A DNA stretch of 64,000 bases from Sphagnum magellanicum (GCA_021904315.1 CM038911.1:5863390-5927389); one strand, 5' to 3'. Counted from the first letter of the stretch, positions 1 through 12,720 are shown. The notes: a model not told the origin generated them from the letters alone. Translations and numbers: made by a program.

Positions 1-231
1 CCTCACAAAAGCTCCTTCAAAGGCTCTTCTTGGGTTTGGGGGTCCAGGTAAAGGCAGAAGCCCAAGTTTGGGGCCAAAGACTCAAGAAGAGTCTCAGGAA
101 GAGCCTGAGGAAGAGCCTCACAAAAGGTCCTTCAAAGCCTCTCCCAGAGGCTCTTCTTGGGTTTGAGGGCCAACCTGAGGGCAGAAGCCTGAGATTGGGG
201 TCGAAAACCCAAGAAGAGTCTCAATAAGAAC
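1..231. repeat. ~115-bp tandem repeat at window edge
   Basis: Two successive units of about 115 bp begin at positions 1 and 116, each opening with cctcacaaaag and ending in an AAGAAGAGTCTCA-type block; a third partial unit starts at 232 (cctcagaaaag). The array is open in one plus-strand frame (30-227), but the peptide is Lys/Ser/Leu-rich repeat sequence with no recognisable domain. The array probably continues left of the window. Confidence 0.75.
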
Positions 232-654
232 CTCAGAAAAGTTCCTTTTCCTTTACATAAAGAATTAAAAAAATTTGGGCCTAACAAAAATGGAAGCTCC
301 TTTGAAAATCAAATTGAAATCTTCCATGAATTGGACTTTAGTTTGTGGTTTAAAAGGGAAATTCTGCCCAAGGGGAGGTGACTGAAAAAGAAGGAAGAAA
401 TTTTCAAAAGTTGATTATGAATCCAATGGTCAAATCAACCTTCAAATTTTGAGTTTGCACTAAAAATTGAAAAGCTCAGATTGATGCTTGGGTTTTGGAT
501 GAAATGCTTCATCTTTGTGTTTTGTGATCTTGTAAAAAGCTGCTGCTGCTGCTCTAGTTTTGTGAGTTTTTTACAATTTTGTAGATTTTTGCAAAAGGGT
601 TTTAAGCTTGAATCTACTGTCGCAATTTAGTGATCCTGAAGAAGGTTTGTTACA
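232..654 (+). mobile_element. Possible fossil LTR-element 3' end
   Basis: A purine tract with GGGGAGG at about 371-378 is followed by TG at 379. A TG...CA-bounded stretch from 379 to about 654 could be a solitary 3' LTR of an old, broken LTR element whose internal end includes the tandem repeat to its left. No second LTR and no target duplication are visible, so this rests on the polypurine-like tract and the TG/CA ends only. It could equally be ordinary intron sequence of the glycosyltransferase gene. Confidence 0.25.
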
Positions 655-880
655 ATCCAATCAGCTCATAATTTCATTTGGAAAATAAATTCCTCAGAAT
701 AATAGTACATGGAGTATTGTTATTGTTTGTGCCCATGATCTCTGCCATTATGTCACGTGCCAAGGCTTAAGAATGGTGGGATAAAAAGACCCGAAAGAAA
801 TCTCACCTCTAAAATGAGTATTCTGAACTTGGATTTTGTATTGAGATGTAGTAGCAGTATGTGATGGCTGATGAATGTAG

Positions 881-976
881 AACAGGTATGGACAAATGTT
901 TGGGAGTGATGATCGGTTGTATGCATGCATATCAGAACTTGGCGTACCTTTGACTAAAAATCCCGGATTCCATCAG
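881..976 (+). CDS. DUF604 gene, first visible exon
   Basis: Reads NRYGQMFG then GSDDRLYACISELG and ends PGFHQ exactly at a GTAAGA donor (977). The 3' splice site is uncertain: AG at 879-880 is a candidate, although the preceding tract is not strongly T-rich. The frame is closed by a TAG at 878-880, so the exon either starts here or is frameshifted upstream. Confidence 0.65.
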
Positions 977-2360
977 GTAAGAGACAAAAAACTTCCTTCT
1001 GAGGCCCATCCACTCTCATTTTCTAATGTTTTTGGCACAACCCAACAAGCCTGAATCAATCTTTTTTTCTAGTTTCAACATATCTGTTAACATCAATGAC
1101 CAGCAACGCAGAATTCTAACTATGGGGAGTCTAGCTGAAGTACTTACCACCTTGCACGTGGGTAGTGCTGGATTGAATTGATCTTGTTCTGGTTGTATGC
1201 AAATTGATATAAACTTGACTTGTCGTGAACCCAGTGTCCTCTAAAAGCATTGGGACAACAATATACATGGTTGCTAGTCCTTGGAAGAAGGAAGAATTAG
1301 GGCAAGCCAGTTTGTGAGGGTTGTAAAACCAAAACTAAGAAAGGAGAACAATTTATCCTTCTGTAAAATGCAAAATGCAAAGATAAAGAATGTGGTTTGT
1401 TTGTGGTGCCATTATTGTTGTTGCAGATGGATATAAATGGAGACCCATTTGGAATACTAGCAGCGCATCCGGTAACACCCATTCTAAGCATCCATCATTT
1501 GGATACAATCTCCCCAATTTTTCCCAATAAAACCCGCCTTCAAGCTTTACAAAAGTTAACTCAAGCAGCGGAGGTGGAATCAGGAAGTGTTGTACAGCAG
1601 TCCATCTGTTATGACAAAGAGCTGAAATGGTCATTCTCAGTTTCTTGGGGTTATGTTGTTCATATTCATGCTGGATTCTTACCACCTCATGAAATGGTGT
1701 TACCAATTCAGACATTTGCCTCAATCCGTAGGAAGTGGGACAAGTCTGAATTCTCATTCACTACCCGGGCTTATTCAAAGGACCCTTGCACACATCCAAT
1801 TCGGTATTTTGTGGAATCTGTTCAAGGTCCCAATTCTAATTTTTCTCAAGGGCTTCTTGAGAGTGTTTATTCCAAGGAACACAAAGAGAAGAGAGCAAAG
1901 TCTAATTGCAATCAACAACTCATGGGACCACTGACTTCAGTGAATCAGATTCATGTTTGGAAAGAGCCAATTCGTGAAGATTGGTACCAGGTGATTTTAT
2001 TTATTTATTTATTTATTTATTTTGCTAAAGCATTATCATCATATTTTCAATTATGATACAAATTCATATAAATTAGCTATTTGCAGTTATGTGGAGGAAA
2101 ATTAACTTGCTCAAGAAACTCATGCTATATTACTTTAAATCCTCAATTGAGCTTGTGAGAAAATTTTGGCTAGATTCTTTGCAAAACGTTCAATGGTTTC
2201 AACTTATTTTGGTGACCTAATGTCCGTGTTTTGTTTTTGTTTTGTTTTTTGGCAGACACCTCGACGATCATGTTGTAAAATCCAGTCATGGGATAAAGAG
2301 GAGATTGGCATTCACATTGGGACTTGCCAAGATGGTGAATTCCTTGTTGGTAATCACTAA
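881..2360 (+). CDS. Fringe-like glycosyltransferase, DUF604/GT31 (C-terminal exons)
   Basis: Three exons are visible: about 881-976, 1427-1990 and 2256-2360, with introns 977-1426 and 1991-2255, all GT-AG and phase 0. Together they encode about 254 residues ending in TAA at 2358-2360; plant DUF604 proteins are about 500 residues, so this is the C-terminal half. Family landmarks, recalled rather than searched, appear in the expected order: GSDDRLYACISELGVPLT, then GFHQ joined across the first intron to MDINGDPFG, then LAAHPVTPILSIHHLD, QQSICYD and the C-terminal PRRSCCKIQ. Known relatives are predicted Golgi type II membrane GT31 transferases; the substrate cannot be inferred. The N-terminal exon with the DDD metal/sugar-nucleotide site is missing and may lie upstream beyond a long intron. 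In another frame, 864-878 reads MADEC, resembling the family's residues just before RY, so the first visible exon may begin earlier and carry a one-base frameshift. Hence either a working gene or a decaying copy. Confidence 0.8.
1427..1990 (+). CDS. DUF604 gene, main exon
   Basis: 188 codons, open throughout, starting after a T-rich acceptor (ttgttgcag) and ending ...REDWYQ at a CAG|GTGATT donor. It carries the conserved core: GDPFGILAAHP, a second HHLD block, QQSICYDKELKWSFSVSWGY, and the cysteine-bearing TRAYSKDPC. The ATG at 1427 is an internal methionine of the family sequence, not a start codon. Confidence 0.85.
1996..2022. repeat. (TTTA)n microsatellite
   Basis: About six TTTA units directly after the 5' splice site of the DUF604 intron at 1991. 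Confidence 0.85.
2256..2360 (+). CDS. DUF604 gene, terminal exon
   Basis: Follows a strong T-rich acceptor (tttttggcag) and continues the frame in phase 0: TPRRSCCKIQSWDKEE ... GTCQDGEFLVGNH, stop TAA. The PRR-x-CC motif and the late Cys-Gln-Asp-x-Glu segment match the C-terminus of plant DUF604 proteins. Confidence 0.85.
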   Translation, partial: TPRRSCCKIQSWDKEEIGIHIGTCQDGEFLVGNH

Positions 2361-4980
2361 TCCAGTACTTATACATAATGCAAACAATTGTCACATTAAT
2401 ACCAGATTTTGCTATGGTTTAAGTATGTGAGAGTTGAACATTGTAACCATTAACCCATCAGCTTTTAGTACATGGGACTTGAACATTAGCAGCAATTAAC
2501 CCATTACTTGTGAAGAGCCCAAAAATGCGCCCACAAGATTTGAGCTTGCAAATTCTCTGACTAATGAGATGTTATGCTTGAATTAAGCTAATTGACCAGT
2601 AAGTAAATCGCTTACATTGGGTAGTAATCAGTAACCCACTTGATTAGAGAGCACATATTAGAGTTTCACGGGGTTCAAACTTCACATTAACTCCCTTATG
2701 AATATTTTTAAGTGTCAACCACAGATTGGGTATTATGGTGCAATTTTTCAGTGCCTCATTCCTGATGTTTCAGAATGATTTCTGTGTTACTTTCTTGCTT
2801 GCTTGCTTGATCATGAAGATCATGGTTTTGCTATCTTGACAGCATAAATTCCTTCCCCATTGTACTCCAATGCACATCACAAAAAAAGTTCACATGAATT
2901 TACATATCTAAATTCAGCAGAAAAGATTTGCAAAGGCTACTTTGATGCACAATGTTTCACCATGCCCCAATGGGAAGGCTCTTTTGTCCATGTTTCAAAG
3001 AGTGTCTCTCATCTCTCTATCCATGAGGTTGCATCCTTGAACTACGTTGCCCTAGTAGCAACTGATGTTGATAGCAGGAGCAGGCCTATATACCAGACCA
3101 ATACTGATATGCATAGCTCTTAATGATTTCCAATTGTTGCTTGTTGAAAGGAAACCAACCAAGAACTCATCAATTCATTTAGGCTGAAGACACTAGCATT
3201 TGATTTTTAGTTAAGGAGATTCACTTTCAAAACTCCCCCAAAAGTCGGTACTAAGCTCAAAATGCTTGATGTGGGTTTATTTCTAGAAACACCACAATTT
3301 TGGAAACAATGCCAAGCCTCTTAATTAACATGCATAAAGATAGGCAAGATTTCAAATTTTAAAAGTTTCAAGTCTCAAGATCTTGTTTGAAATCTCAAAA
3401 ACCGACAAGCAAGGTGACCTAAACAATGTGTAGAAGGTCTAGAAATCCCATGAATTAAATACAACGGTAGTAAATAATGAGGGGAAAAACACTATTACAT
3501 AACAAGGGTTTTATCATTGAAATTTCAATCACAATGGTTAGTGGACAAAAATGTCCTTAATCAAATTAGACTAGTCATTTATGATGAAAATTTGACTGAG
3601 TTAATTTGATTGACATGATTGAAAACATTGATTGTTCAAAATGACTGAAGTGATAGAAATTATTAATTTAGGTGACAATATTAATTTTTTAATTTAAAAA
3701 TTATTTAATAAATATTTTGAATAATAATATCAATTTTATCAATTTTTTAGGGATTGCACTAAAGACAAATTTAAAACACAATCACATTAGATCTATGATT
3801 CTAATCACCCAATATTGGGAATTGTAACCTTGTTACATAATTATGTAATTTCATAGTGAAATTGATTACATATGTACATTTTAAATATCATTATTCAATT
3901 TAATTCAAATTTCAATTTTGTAATAACATTGAAATCTATAATTTTTTCAATTTGAAAATGTAAAATAAACTACATGAATCTTTAATACAATAATTATGAT
4001 GAAAATTTTCATTTTCATTTTCATTTAATTGAACTCTATAATTCTTCAAATTAAAAATGTTAAGAACTTAAATTAATTTCTATATTTTGATTTGGGTAGG
4101 AATTAAAGTATCAAAATTGTATCAAATTATATTTAAGAAATTTCATAATGAAATGAATTTCATTGAAACTATATAATTAAAATCCACATGTTTGAAAACT
4201 TATAAACTTAGTTTCATGTTATGTTACACATTTGGGTCTTTTATGTGATTTCATAAGAATTCTTCTCTTGAACATTGGGTTTTTCTTGAACTCCACATTC
4301 TTTGAGTGGGATGTCATTCATTGTATGAGGGTCTTATTTTTTTCCTTTAGATTTTTAATGTTAGCTACAAGGTTTGTAGATTTAGAATGTGGGATTTATG
4401 CCATGATGTGCTATACTTGCAAAAGGTATGTGTGCAAATCCTTTGATTCCACATATGTGGTTGATTGAATAGGGAAGAGGAATCATGATTATGTCATCAT
4501 GGGAATTGCATAGTCATTTTGATGGAATTGGTGCATGGACCATCAAATTCAGAAAATGGAAACCACCAAATTTATTAAGCCTTTACATTTTTGCCCAGGC
4601 TTGCACACAAGACCATTAAAGACCCTCCAAATATTACCATACATGATTAATATTATAACCAATGTGCATGCAATTCCATGGATGAATGGATGGACATTCA
4701 TGAATCAAATTGTTGCCCAACATTGGTGTTGAATCCAAAAGTCCAAAGTCTAAACCTATCATTATAACTTTAAATGTTGGTTCACACCTAATGATAGGTT
4801 ATCTTTGTGATAGGCCCTAACACATGATATGGATCGTAGTTTGAACCATTTCACATTATGAACTAACCATTTAACCTATGATTGTACAATTGATTTAAAA
4901 GTAACTTTGTTCACACATAATGTTAATCATCACACCTATCTTTTGATGCACTAATCATGTTCATTGCATTTCATGATGTT
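2361..4980. other. AT-rich intergenic DNA, no gene seen
   Basis: Probable 3' flank of the DUF604 gene followed by AT-rich sequence. An 87-codon open frame at 2860-3123 has no recognisable domain and no splice context. From about 3650 to 4200 the sequence is mostly A/T with tttcatttt runs. Confidence 0.6.
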
Positions 4981-4984
4981 CATG

Positions 4985-5830
4985 TACGTGATGACTTCTT
5001 TTCACACCATCTTTTGCATCAATGTTTTTTGAACTTTTTTTTCTCTCTCATGTGTTTGTAGGGAGCTTTCCAACATTTGTTTTTCATCTCAATATGTACT
5101 CTTGCATTGTTTTTTCACCATCTCTTTCTCTCTCACCATTCTTTTCATTTCTTATTTTCTTGCAACTTTCTTTTCATTTACCTTGTAACATTTCATTGTC
5201 CATTTCTATAGTTTGCTTAGAATCATACTTACTTCTTCTTGTTGCCCTTGATGTCTTCCCAATGCCGCCCAATGTCCCTCATTGTTTTTTTGATGTTATT
5301 CAATATTTTCCCAACATTATTTTGCCATCCTCATCATCTCCCAAAGTTTCCCCAACATCCCTCATAGTTTTGTAATGTTATTTGGCACTCTTCACCATCT
5401 CCCTATCACTACCCAATGTCCCCTCCCATCGTTTGAAAATAATAACAATAATAATAATATCTCATCATCCCTAGCATTTTTTCAATGTTACCCAACACCC
5501 AAGTGACATCTCCTCCACATTACTTGGCATCCTTTTACATCTTCTTGTTGCCCAATGTCCCTCATCATCCCCTCAACACTTCATGATGTCCTCTCATCAT
5601 CACCTCCAAAAAGCATTTTGCCTTTTGATGCCCCCAACATCATCTCACCATTTTGCCATGACATGTTGTCTTCCCATCATCCCCATTGTCCCCTAAGCAT
5701 CTCCCCCACTATTTTTGAACTTATATAGGACATCTCCAAACCTTAAAAAAACTTGCCAAACCTAAAATTTACCAAGGACATCCTTTAGATCCCAAGGATG
5801 TCCCCAAAAAAAGGGATGTTGGCAACCTTG
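4985..5830. repeat. Pyrimidine-rich degenerate tandem tract
   Basis: The plus strand is strongly C/T-rich and built from degenerate short motifs such as cccaatgtccctca, catcatccc and cccaacatc. The 117-codon open frame at 5022-5375 is an artefact of this composition (Phe/Ser/Leu/Pro-rich). It closes near 5790-5830 with a small inverted pair, ccaaggatgtcccc and gggatgttggcaaccttgg. Confidence 0.55.
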
Positions 5831-5849
5831 GTCATGACATTTCCTTTGT

Positions 5850-6000
5850 TGGTGTTTTTTCTATCTATAGGTATTGGGTGACCAACTTTGTTGTCTACAT
5901 GATAACATTTTCTTTTTTCAAAGGTTTCATTTACAAGGCAATTGGTTGCAATGTTTCTTTTTTTCTATGTGTAGGCATTGGTTGCTCACCTTTGTTGTCC
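5850..6000. repeat. Short direct duplication
   Basis: The block tctataggtattgggtgacc followed by aactttgttgtctac recurs about 105 bp later as gtgtaggcattggttgctc followed by acctttgttgtccac, both preceded by tttcttttt-type sequence. Confidence 0.5.
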
Positions 6001-6010
6001 ACCTATGAGT

Positions 6011-8980
6011 CCTTAGGACTATTTCACCATGTTTTGCTTACATCAAACCTCTAAAAACTAGAGCTCCTATAAATTTAGTTGCTTTCATATTATATTTGAG
6101 TGTTAAAGAATGAATACAAATAAAAACTATGCAACAGAGGGTGAGCAAGTTTAAGTTATATTACAAATCTACCAAAACTTAGAAAAAACACAATGGCAAG
6201 TAGGTAATAGAAGGGCAAGAAGGTAACCAAACATGAAATCAAAAATCCCTAAAAACAAAATCGAAATATATTCAAGTGAAGACTTGGTTGCAAAAGGGAA
6301 AATTGAGTAGGTAACATTGATGCGATTGCTTGGATTATTTATGGTGAAGTGGAGAACCCCAAGACTTGATATGGTAGGTGATTTTTTACTATTGATTGAG
6401 TTTTGATGAATAAGGATGACTAAAATGAATTGTGTTTGATTTGATTAAAAAATCAAGTTCAATTAACATCCTATGTGGCAGGATATAATTAATTAAATTA
6501 AAAAAACCCAAAATTTATTTTTACTAAAACTATTGATGAGTCAACTTTGCCCAAAATAGTTTATGAATCAATGACCCTAATAAAATAACAAAAGACTAGA
6601 TTACATTTAACTTAAAAATTGATTTAATGTTAATGTATTAGTTTTCAATTTAAATGTATTGCATATGTCTATGTGGTATGTACACCAAAAGAATTACATT
6701 AACTAGAAATAAATCTAAGAATATTAAAATTACATATGACATATATAATGGAAAGTAATAATGGTAATGAATTTCAATCAAATCTAACATGTCAAAATTC
6801 ATGTCATTAATGTGCATGACATTTTTTAGCGATTTGAATCAAATTAGTTGAAATTAATCAAATCAAACATATGCCATGTAAATGCTAGATAGTCCAAATG
6901 GATTTGATAATGTTTACTTTGATTGAAATGTTAATCAAACTTAATCATATTAGACATATGCTACTTTTTGGATTAAGTCAAACAAACGTAGTTAGTCGTT
7001 CATACAATTAACTTTGATTTTATGGTTATTTTAGTCGCAATGCTAGGAATGCAAAATCCATGTTTTTGTAGTAGTCCATGAAGTTCACATGGTTTATAAA
7101 CAAGTTTGCAAATATTCCATACTATTTTAATGAATTTATTTTGAGCTCATTGAATATTTTAACAAGTATGCTATAACATCAAATAAACAACCACCAACAT
7201 TGTATTTTAAATTAATAATTTTGTTACAAATCAAGCTCATTCAATTTCATATGTATATCCATAATATATGTCTTTCATTAGTTATAAATCTTATATTAAC
7301 TTTAATATTACATTTTTTTTCTTTCTTTGTAAATTATAAAAAATATTCAAATAATTGTAGTTCTTGTTTCAAAATATTCCATTTTTCTACAATTTGTAAT
7401 TATCTACCAAATTTTTTAATATTAAATTGATTAGTTACTTTCAAATTATTTTCAAGTATAAATTTTTATTTAATAATGATATTTTAAATTCCAAATTCTA
7501 TTACAATACCACAATAATATTATGATTTTTTATGTACAATAATATTGGCACAAAATGTTCCACAATCAACAAATAATTTCAATGTTCAACCTTGTGACAA
7601 TATTTAAATTTTTTTAAAAACATCAAATTACAATGTATTTTTGGATTTTTTTTTAATATTTAGATTTTTTTAAAACAACACAAATTTTGATACAAAAAAT
7701 AAATAAATTGTAAAAAAAAATTATATTTTGGTTAATTGATGTTAATAGTAGTTAAATTGTAATTTAGAGTATGAAAATTTGCAAAATTTCAATGCAACAA
7801 ATGTAAGAATGACCCAATAAACCCATCATTGAACCTTAGCCAAGAAATAAATCCCATTAGTTAGATTATGTCCAAGTTCAAAACAAATTCCATCCACGAC
7901 AAAACAAATTTCATCCAAGTTCGAAAACATTCAATGCAATTCAAATCAAAATCCAAAAAGTAGTGTCCTCATATTTTGTTCATAAAAAAATTTAAAATAA
8001 AAAATTATATATATATATAAACATGTACACACAAATCAAACTTCAACAAGTCTCAAATTTATCAACAATAATTAGTAACTTTTTTAGTTTTTGCAACATA
8101 TTTTACCTTTTTTGCTTCTACAACATTTTCCACCATCTCTAGTTTTGTAGATATTGTTTGCTCAACTTCTGCATTTTGCTCATGTACAAATTTTCCTTTC
8201 CAAACCAACTTTATAATTTTCATTTTAGAACATTTTGTCTTTTCACTCTTGCCTTTGGACTTATCTTTTTTTAGAAATGAGCATCATATAACCTTTATTA
8301 TGGAGTTCATAATAAATTTACCTTTGAGTTTTTTTTCTTTGAATAAATGAAGGAAAAACCTTTGCTTGGCTTTTTAGGGCTAATCATCATGAGCAAACAA
8401 AGGTTTGATCTAAAGGTCATGAAGCACATAATCAAAGTCTTCCTTGTTTTCATGTTTGATTTTATAGCTAATGCAAGGTTGACTTTTATATGCCACCATA
8501 CATTTACAATTATAACAATAGTAACCAACATTTTTGTTTGTTAACAAAAGCAAATGGTGTTTGTTGTGGACACTTTCAAAACATGATATTCCAATTGGGA
8601 TCACAAGGGTTCCAACCACCTATGAGGACATACCTAATAACTTTAATTTTGAACCTAAAGTATTTTCCTTTTAAATTTATCAACAAACAAAATAATAACC
8701 TATAAAACATTACTAAAAATTTAATGGAAAAATCTTGGCCTTCTATTCCCTAGTTGTGAACTTTAATTAGCTTTTGAACAATATCAACATTAAGTTAAAG
8801 ATAATAAAAATACTAAATGATTTTTTAGTAATTGTTACTCGCCATAAACAAAACTTTCATTGTTCTTCACCAACAATGTTGCAGGTCTGTTAGTGCTATA
8901 TAACTCCACAAGTTGCATGCATGAAACCTAGGGGAAAAGAATAATGCTTGCACATCATTAACACCAAGACCATCAGTGTC
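6011..8980. other. AT-rich intergenic DNA with a possible eroded coding fossil
   Basis: Mostly A/T with no gene I can support. On the minus strand around 8.1-8.6 kb there is a lysine-rich, partly open stretch (for example YNCKCMVAYKSQPCISYKIK, and farther on KKDKSKGKSEKTKC) that could be the remains of an old transposable-element protein. It matches no domain I recognise and may be chance. Confidence 0.4.
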
Positions 8981-8984
8981 AGGA

Positions 8985-9262
8985 AAAATCACTCAGTGTG
9001 ATGGGTATCACTCAGTGTCTGGTTTGTTTGTGAGGAAAACAGGGTCCCTCAGTGCAATGGGTAAACTCTTGGGTGGGTTGTGAGAACTTTCGGTGAGAAG
9101 AAAAGTCACTCAGGGTATCGGTATCACTCAGTGTAATGGGTATCATTAAGTGTAATGGGTATCCTCTTGGGTGTGTCCGTAATGGGTATCACTCAGTGTA
9201 ATGGGTATCCCTCAGTGTCAGGGTATCACTCAGTGTAATGGGTATCCTCTTGGGTGTGTCTG
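8985..9262 (+). repeat. ~20-bp minisatellite (GGGTATCACTCAGTGTAAT)
   Basis: About ten degenerate copies of a 19-20 bp unit, gggtatcactcagtgtaat, interrupted by a recurring cctcttgggtg-type block that gives a higher-order period of roughly 100 bp. It ends next to a telomere-like gggtttagggtttt at about 9260-9275. Confidence 0.8.
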
Positions 9263-9269
9263 GGTTTAG

Positions 9270-10336
9270 GGTTTTCCTTTTTCCGGGAGATTTTCCTTTT
9301 TCTTTCGTTTGTTTTCTTTCTACCTCCTGATAAAACTTTTCCCCTGATCATTTTGCTTGCAAAATGGGTTTACCAACTAATCATCTATAACAAAAATGAA
9401 TGATTTTACAAATCACCCATAGAAACTAATTAGTCACAACCATTTCCAAAGTCCCCAATTGTTCCATTATTTTTGTGCATGAATTTTACAATGGAATGAA
9501 AAGTAAAAAAATGTAAAGGTAGTGGAAACGAATTTATGGGTTCAATGATAATAGCAACCCCAACTCTCAAAATAAGTTCCTACTCCCCTTTTTTCAAATT
9601 TGTTATTAAATGTCACCCTAAATTCACAATCTTTACAAAAGAGACCCAACATTATGTCGACAAGAAAATACAATGAAAAAATTGGATTTGATAGTTAGAC
9701 TAATTATCATATAACCGTCAACATTAGTTAGGTCACAATGAATGTATTTATAACCACTACCAAGCGCAATAGAAGACCCATATTAATTTTAAATGTAACC
9801 CTCAAAAATTGCGCCCAACATTTATTGCTAAACATTCACAATACCAACAACACTTAGAAATGGAATTTTCTTTTAGTTTGGGATTGTAGCAAATTGTGCC
9901 ATAATAACACAAAACACTCAAAAGATTAAAAGATTATGTAGAAAATGACAACATTGCAAACAACAACAAACAAGAAACAAAAAAAGAAGAAATATACAAA
10001 TCTTGGACACCTACATTAAATTGCTCCAAAATGTTCAAAATCCAAAATGAAAACAAAGATAAAAACAACCAAATCAAGTAAAAAACACCATACTCTTTAT
10101 ATTATTTGGTGTTAAGCAAAGATTTAGTTTTTATAACCCTAAAGCTAGTTAAAAGCCCAAGGTTTAACTTTTATGATTAACCTTAAACCTAGAAATCATA
10201 ACACATGTTTACAAATCATAACTCCATATTCATGACATTTGTCATAAACATCACAAAATGAATTACGTATTGACAAATGTTCAATTTGTAATTAAAACAA
10301 CTTCACATATTAACGTACCTTATATTCAACAATGGT
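9270..10336. other. AT-rich intergenic DNA, no gene seen
   Basis: No open frame above background and no domain-like peptide on either strand. Confidence 0.6.
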
Positions 10337-11098
10337 GTGCAAACAAAATATAATGAGTTAACAATTCATTTTAGAAAAAGACCACATGTCTTTTTTCCCA
10401 AATTTTTTTTTCATACGAATGAATTTTGGAATAATTTCTTTTGCAATTTTTTATAATACATGCTTCTAGTTGTCCCAATACATGACATGTTTTTTTGTTT
10501 ATCATTTTTGAAAGTGTCCTGATTCCTTGTAAATTTAGTGTTTTGTTTATAAAAATAATAAAAAAATTCAAATCATAACCAAAAAAACATTTTTTACATT
10601 TTTATGTTTTCTTGTATAATAAGCCACAACTTTTCTTAACACATCATGTAGATTATACCTCATTTATATGCAGTAAAGGACTTTCAAAAATTTTAAATTT
10701 TGGGTCAATTTTGGAAAGTTTTTTGAATTTTTAAAGTTTTAAAATTCCACATATTTTAGGGTATGAACATTTTTTCAATGTGGTTAATAGGGCTTTATCC
10801 TCTTAATTTTTTCCCATCAAATGCATTTTTATTATATGGGTCCTTTTAATAGTCCTTTGCAAAGCTCCTATCTAACGCCACAAGTGTTCATTTTTAGAAG
10901 TTCTAAATCAAAATTTAAACTTGAAATTTCATTAAATGGATTTTTGGTTTGAATTCCTTGTCATTCATATGAATGAAAAAACAACTTGCCATGATTTCCA
11001 TGTCTTTAAATGACAAAACATAAATATTTCTTTTATTTTTATTTTTTTTCGTTGAGATCTAATGCCCTTTTGGTTTGTTGGATTATGACTACACTCAA
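10337..11098 (+). repeat. Dispersed repeat family B, copy 1
   Basis: Diverged direct copy of 47422-48089. Both begin gtgcaaacaaaata, share gaatgaattttggaa, aagccacaacttttcttaac and cacatcatgtagattatac, and end near gttggattatgact. This copy carries about 115 bp that the other lacks. No open frame survives; the family could be a non-autonomous or badly decayed transposable element. Confidence 0.8.
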
Positions 11099-12720
11099 TA
11101 ATTAAATTAATTGTAAGTTTTAATTCTCTAATTAATCTAAATATGACCAACAAATTCACAACTATCTAGGTATTTTCTATATACAAAATGTACATAATTA
11201 TTTGAAAATTCATCTAATTTCAATTAAATCAACAAAACATAACATATTACCAATACATGATGTTTCGATGATAAATTCAAAACTATATACACAATATATA
11301 ATGTTGCTAATCCATACAAATTGATGAAAATTTGTTGAGGTAAACTACTGCATGAATTTAAAGCTAGAGTTGGAATTTAAGATGGTAAAACTTATGCCTT
11401 TTTTTCTATACAAATGCAAGTAAAACCAAAAAAATTAATCACAAAATGAATGTTGCATGGGTAAATTTAGAAGTAAACATGGGGATGAATGTAAACATTC
11501 ATTTTTATTATGGATGAATAATTTTTTATTCATCTAATATACGGATTAAAAAAAAATTGAATTTATATTTTTTAATAAATAAAATTTCCATCAAAATTAT
11601 GGATGACTGTTTTATTTTATCATTAAATTCTTGTCAATGAATTTTTTTTCTGCATGATTGATTAACTAGAGTTTCATGAAACAAAATTTAATTCTTCATG
11701 ATATAACATTTATTGAATAATATAATGTAAATTTCATTAGAAATGTATTTCATAAACTATGGTTTAAAATGCCATTACTTTAAAATTTCTTAATTACATT
11801 ACTATTATTATGCTAACATCCACCCCATGGCCATCATTTATGTAATAATAATAACAATATATAACTTATTTATTTTCCTTGGGAAAATTGACCGGTTTGG
11901 TTGACAATAGGGGGAGGGGGGTTTCCCCTGCTCCAAAAGTGCCACAATTTCTGTCAAACAATTTATAAGTGTTGTTGATGATAGTGGGGTTTTTTTTTTC
12001 ATTTTTCTTTAAAGATGGCACAATTTTCTTCAAATCTAATTAGTGTTGTTGATAATGATGGGTTTTGAATGCTTTAGATATATTTAAACTACCTGATGTC
12101 ATTGATGATAATGAGATTTTTTTAAATAATTATTTATTTTCAAGGCGTTCTAGTTTTCCACAAAGTACAATATAATGTTGTTAACAAAAATGGGGGCTGA
12201 AATGTTTTAATATTCATCCCATGACAATATTTTAAAAATTGCTTAACATATTGATGAAAATGATTTTTTGAACAAATTTTTTTAAATGATTTTGGTCCGA
12301 TCATCATATTTTTTCCTATTGTCACCATTTCATTATCCATCATTATTAAATAACATTCAAGTTTGAAATACAAATATTTGGACAACAAATGAAGATGGAT
12401 ATAAATAATTTTGAATTTATTTATCTTCCAATCATGGACAAATTTCATCCAATGATTTATTTATTTCATTCAAATCATAAATGAAATTCATCCATGCAAA
12501 AATGACACTCATCCATGTGAAATCATTCGTTTATGGACATATTAATCCATGTAGGTGGATTAAAATCACATTAAGTTTTAAGTTTCGAACTCAAAGCTTT
12601 AAGCTTAGGCTTTACATTCATGCACAAGCCATCCTCAAAATTTGCCCCTCACACAAATTCATTCATAAGTCTTCAAAACAATCTAGCTTCAAAAATATCC
12701 TATACATGTTATATTTTTTT
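11099..12720. other. AT-rich intergenic DNA, no gene seen
   Basis: Long A/T-rich stretch without coding signal. A short purine-rich patch (gggggaggggggtttcccc, 11910-11928) is the only G-rich spot. Confidence 0.6.

Noticed and set aside
1353-1757. 134-codon open frame on the minus strand
   Set aside because: It is the antisense shadow of the DUF604 main exon.
5022-5375. 117-codon frame resembling a hydrophobic protein
   Set aside because: It is a product of the pyrimidine-rich degenerate tract.
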